NCBI RefSeq assembly: GCF_002005305.1
Contig: NZ_CP014782.1
Span: forward strand, 806,001 to 870,000
DNA from: Shewanella psychrophila
GTDB taxonomy: Bacteria; Pseudomonadota; Gammaproteobacteria; Enterobacterales; Shewanellaceae
Length of the DNA: 64,000 nt
Direction: 5' to 3'
Shown: one piece after another, positions 63,164 to 64,000 of the stretch
How positions within the stretch are numbered: the first letter of the stretch is position 1
Layout: each line of letters begins with the position of its first letter
Made by a program: the position numbers and the translations under genes
The notes under the pieces: generated by a model
The model's input: the letters and a program-made list of their open reading frames with translations, nothing else
Database searches by the model: none
What the model was told of the DNA's origin: nothing

Positions 63164-64000
63164 ATGAGTCACTCAGCCCCACAAATTGAAGAAATTCAAT
63201 ATATATTTCCGCCTAAGCCACTTCCATTAACCGAATTCGAAAAAGCGCGTTACAAGTCGCGTATCAAGCAGTTATTAGTCGAAAAAGATGCCGTACTCGT
63301 GGCTCATTATTATACCGACCCCGAGATCCAAGCTTTGGCTGAGGAAACAGGTGGCTGCGTCTCTGACTCATTGGAGATGGCCAGGTTTGGACGAGATCAC
63401 CAGGCCCAGACCTTGATTGTCGCCGGGGTTAAATTTATGGGGGAGACCTCAAAAATTCTGAGCCCGGAAAAGACGGTTTTAATGCCGACCTTAGATGCAA
63501 CCTGCTCACTGGATATTGGTTGCCCCATCGAGACCTTTAGTGCGTTCTGTGATGCTCACCCTGATCACACGGTTGTGGTGTATGCCAATACATCGGCTGC
63601 GGTTAAAGCCCGAGCCGACTGGGTCGTTACATCGAGTATTGCTTTGGATATAGTCGAGCATCTCGACAGCCAAGATAAGAAGATTATCTGGGGTCCCGAT
63701 CGTCATCTGGGTAGCTATATTGCCAAAGAGACCGGTGCTGAGATGTTGATGTGGCAAGGCGATTGTATTGTCCATGATGAATTTAAAGCTAAGGCCCTGC
63801 GGGAGCTCAAGCTGCTGCATCCAACAGCTGCCATCTTGGTTCATCCAGAATCACCGGCCAGTGTTGTTGAGCTTGCCGATGCCGTGGGCTCGACTAGTCA
63901 GCTGATCAAATCTGCCCAGCAGATGGATAATGATAAATTCATCGTCGCAACCGATAGAGGCATCTTCTATAAGATGCAACAGGCAGCCCCTGACAAAATC
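63164..64000 (+). CDS. nadA: quinolinate synthase NadA (3' end outside window)
   Basis: The reading frame runs from ATG 63164 to the right edge (279 codons). It makes quinolinate from iminoaspartate and dihydroxyacetone phosphate in NAD synthesis. AHYYTDPEIQALAEETGGCVSDSLEMARFG is the NadA opening; Cys114 in DATCSLDIGC and Cys201 in WQGDCIVHDEF match two of the three [4Fe-4S] ligands, and the third lies beyond the window. VVYANTSAAVKARADWVVTSS and HPESPASVVELAD are typical. The gene is the same strand as the bkd operon but behind its terminator. Confidence 0.97.
   Translation, partial: MSHSAPQIEEIQYIFPPKPLPLTEFEKARYKSRIKQLLVEKDAVLVAHYYTDPEIQALAEETGGCVSDSLEMARFGRDHQAQTLIVAGVKFMGETSKILSPEKTVLMPTLDATCSLDIGCPIETFSAFCDAHPDHTVVVYANTSAAVKARADWVVTSSIALDIVEHLDSQDKKIIWGPDRHLGSYIAKETGAEMLMWQGDCIVHDEFKAKALRELKLLHPTAAILVHPESPASVVELADAVGSTSQLIKSAQQMDNDKFIVATDRGIFYKMQQAAPDKI

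Overview
The window looks like chromosomal DNA of a marine gammaproteobacterium, most probably Shewanella (inference). The reasons are gene content and neighbourhoods: an Arg32-type EF-P next to its rhamnosyltransferase EarP, a large-form isocitrate lyase with malate synthase G, a seqA-pgm / ybfF-ybfE-fldA block, pabB-nudL, adhE beside a ychE-type MarC gene, and yfbR/alaA as in enterics. No tRNA, rRNA, CRISPR array, transposase or prophage was found.

Layout. 1-11052: a tight-adherence (Tad/Flp pilus) locus, all on +. It starts with the tail of an AAA+ ATPase, then cpaB, the secretin rcpA, a small lipoprotein, tadG/E/F-like pseudopilin genes, tadZ, tadA, tadB, tadC and tadD. The pilin and prepilin peptidase genes are not in view. 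11053-17346: an inverted-repeat/terminator region, asnS, a small membrane protein, nudL with a decayed tandem duplication of its own 3' end, pabB and an iron-dependent fumarase. 17347-21598: an exported S9 peptidase and a DUF2157/GDYXXLXY membrane pair. 21599-23652: a sequence matching the fluoride riboswitch (crcB motif), followed by a NifU-like scaffold gene and a GGGtGRT gene; this is the least explained and most interesting unit. 23653-28870: the glyoxylate shunt (aceA, a divergent LysR-type regulator, glcB) with shared putative operator half-sites. 28871-34274: an unknown lipoprotein, adhE with a HexR-like operator, and ychE.

34275-37551: an NHL-propeller lipoprotein, sensor kinase and stand-alone receiver in one operon. 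37552-39626: a dGTPase gene broken by a single-base frameshift, and yfbR. 40177-48729: a 2850-residue secreted repeat adhesin with a LapG-type TAAG site, near-identical 339-bp repeats, a VWA domain and RTX repeats, sitting between yfbR and alaA. 48730-64000: alaA, efp-earP, fldA, ybfE, a DUF2788 gene, ybfF, seqA (with a duplicated tail), pgm, msrA, astE, the branched-chain 2-oxoacid dehydrogenase operon (bkdA1-bkdA2-bkdB) behind a LiuR-like palindrome, and the start of nadA.

Together these show surface attachment (Tad pilus, giant adhesin), carbon-shunt and fermentative metabolism (glyoxylate shunt, AdhE, fumarase), branched-chain amino acid breakdown and housekeeping. Coordinates and starts were judged by eye from ribosome-binding sites and remembered family lengths. 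No database search was run, and operator assignments rest on remembered consensus sequences.
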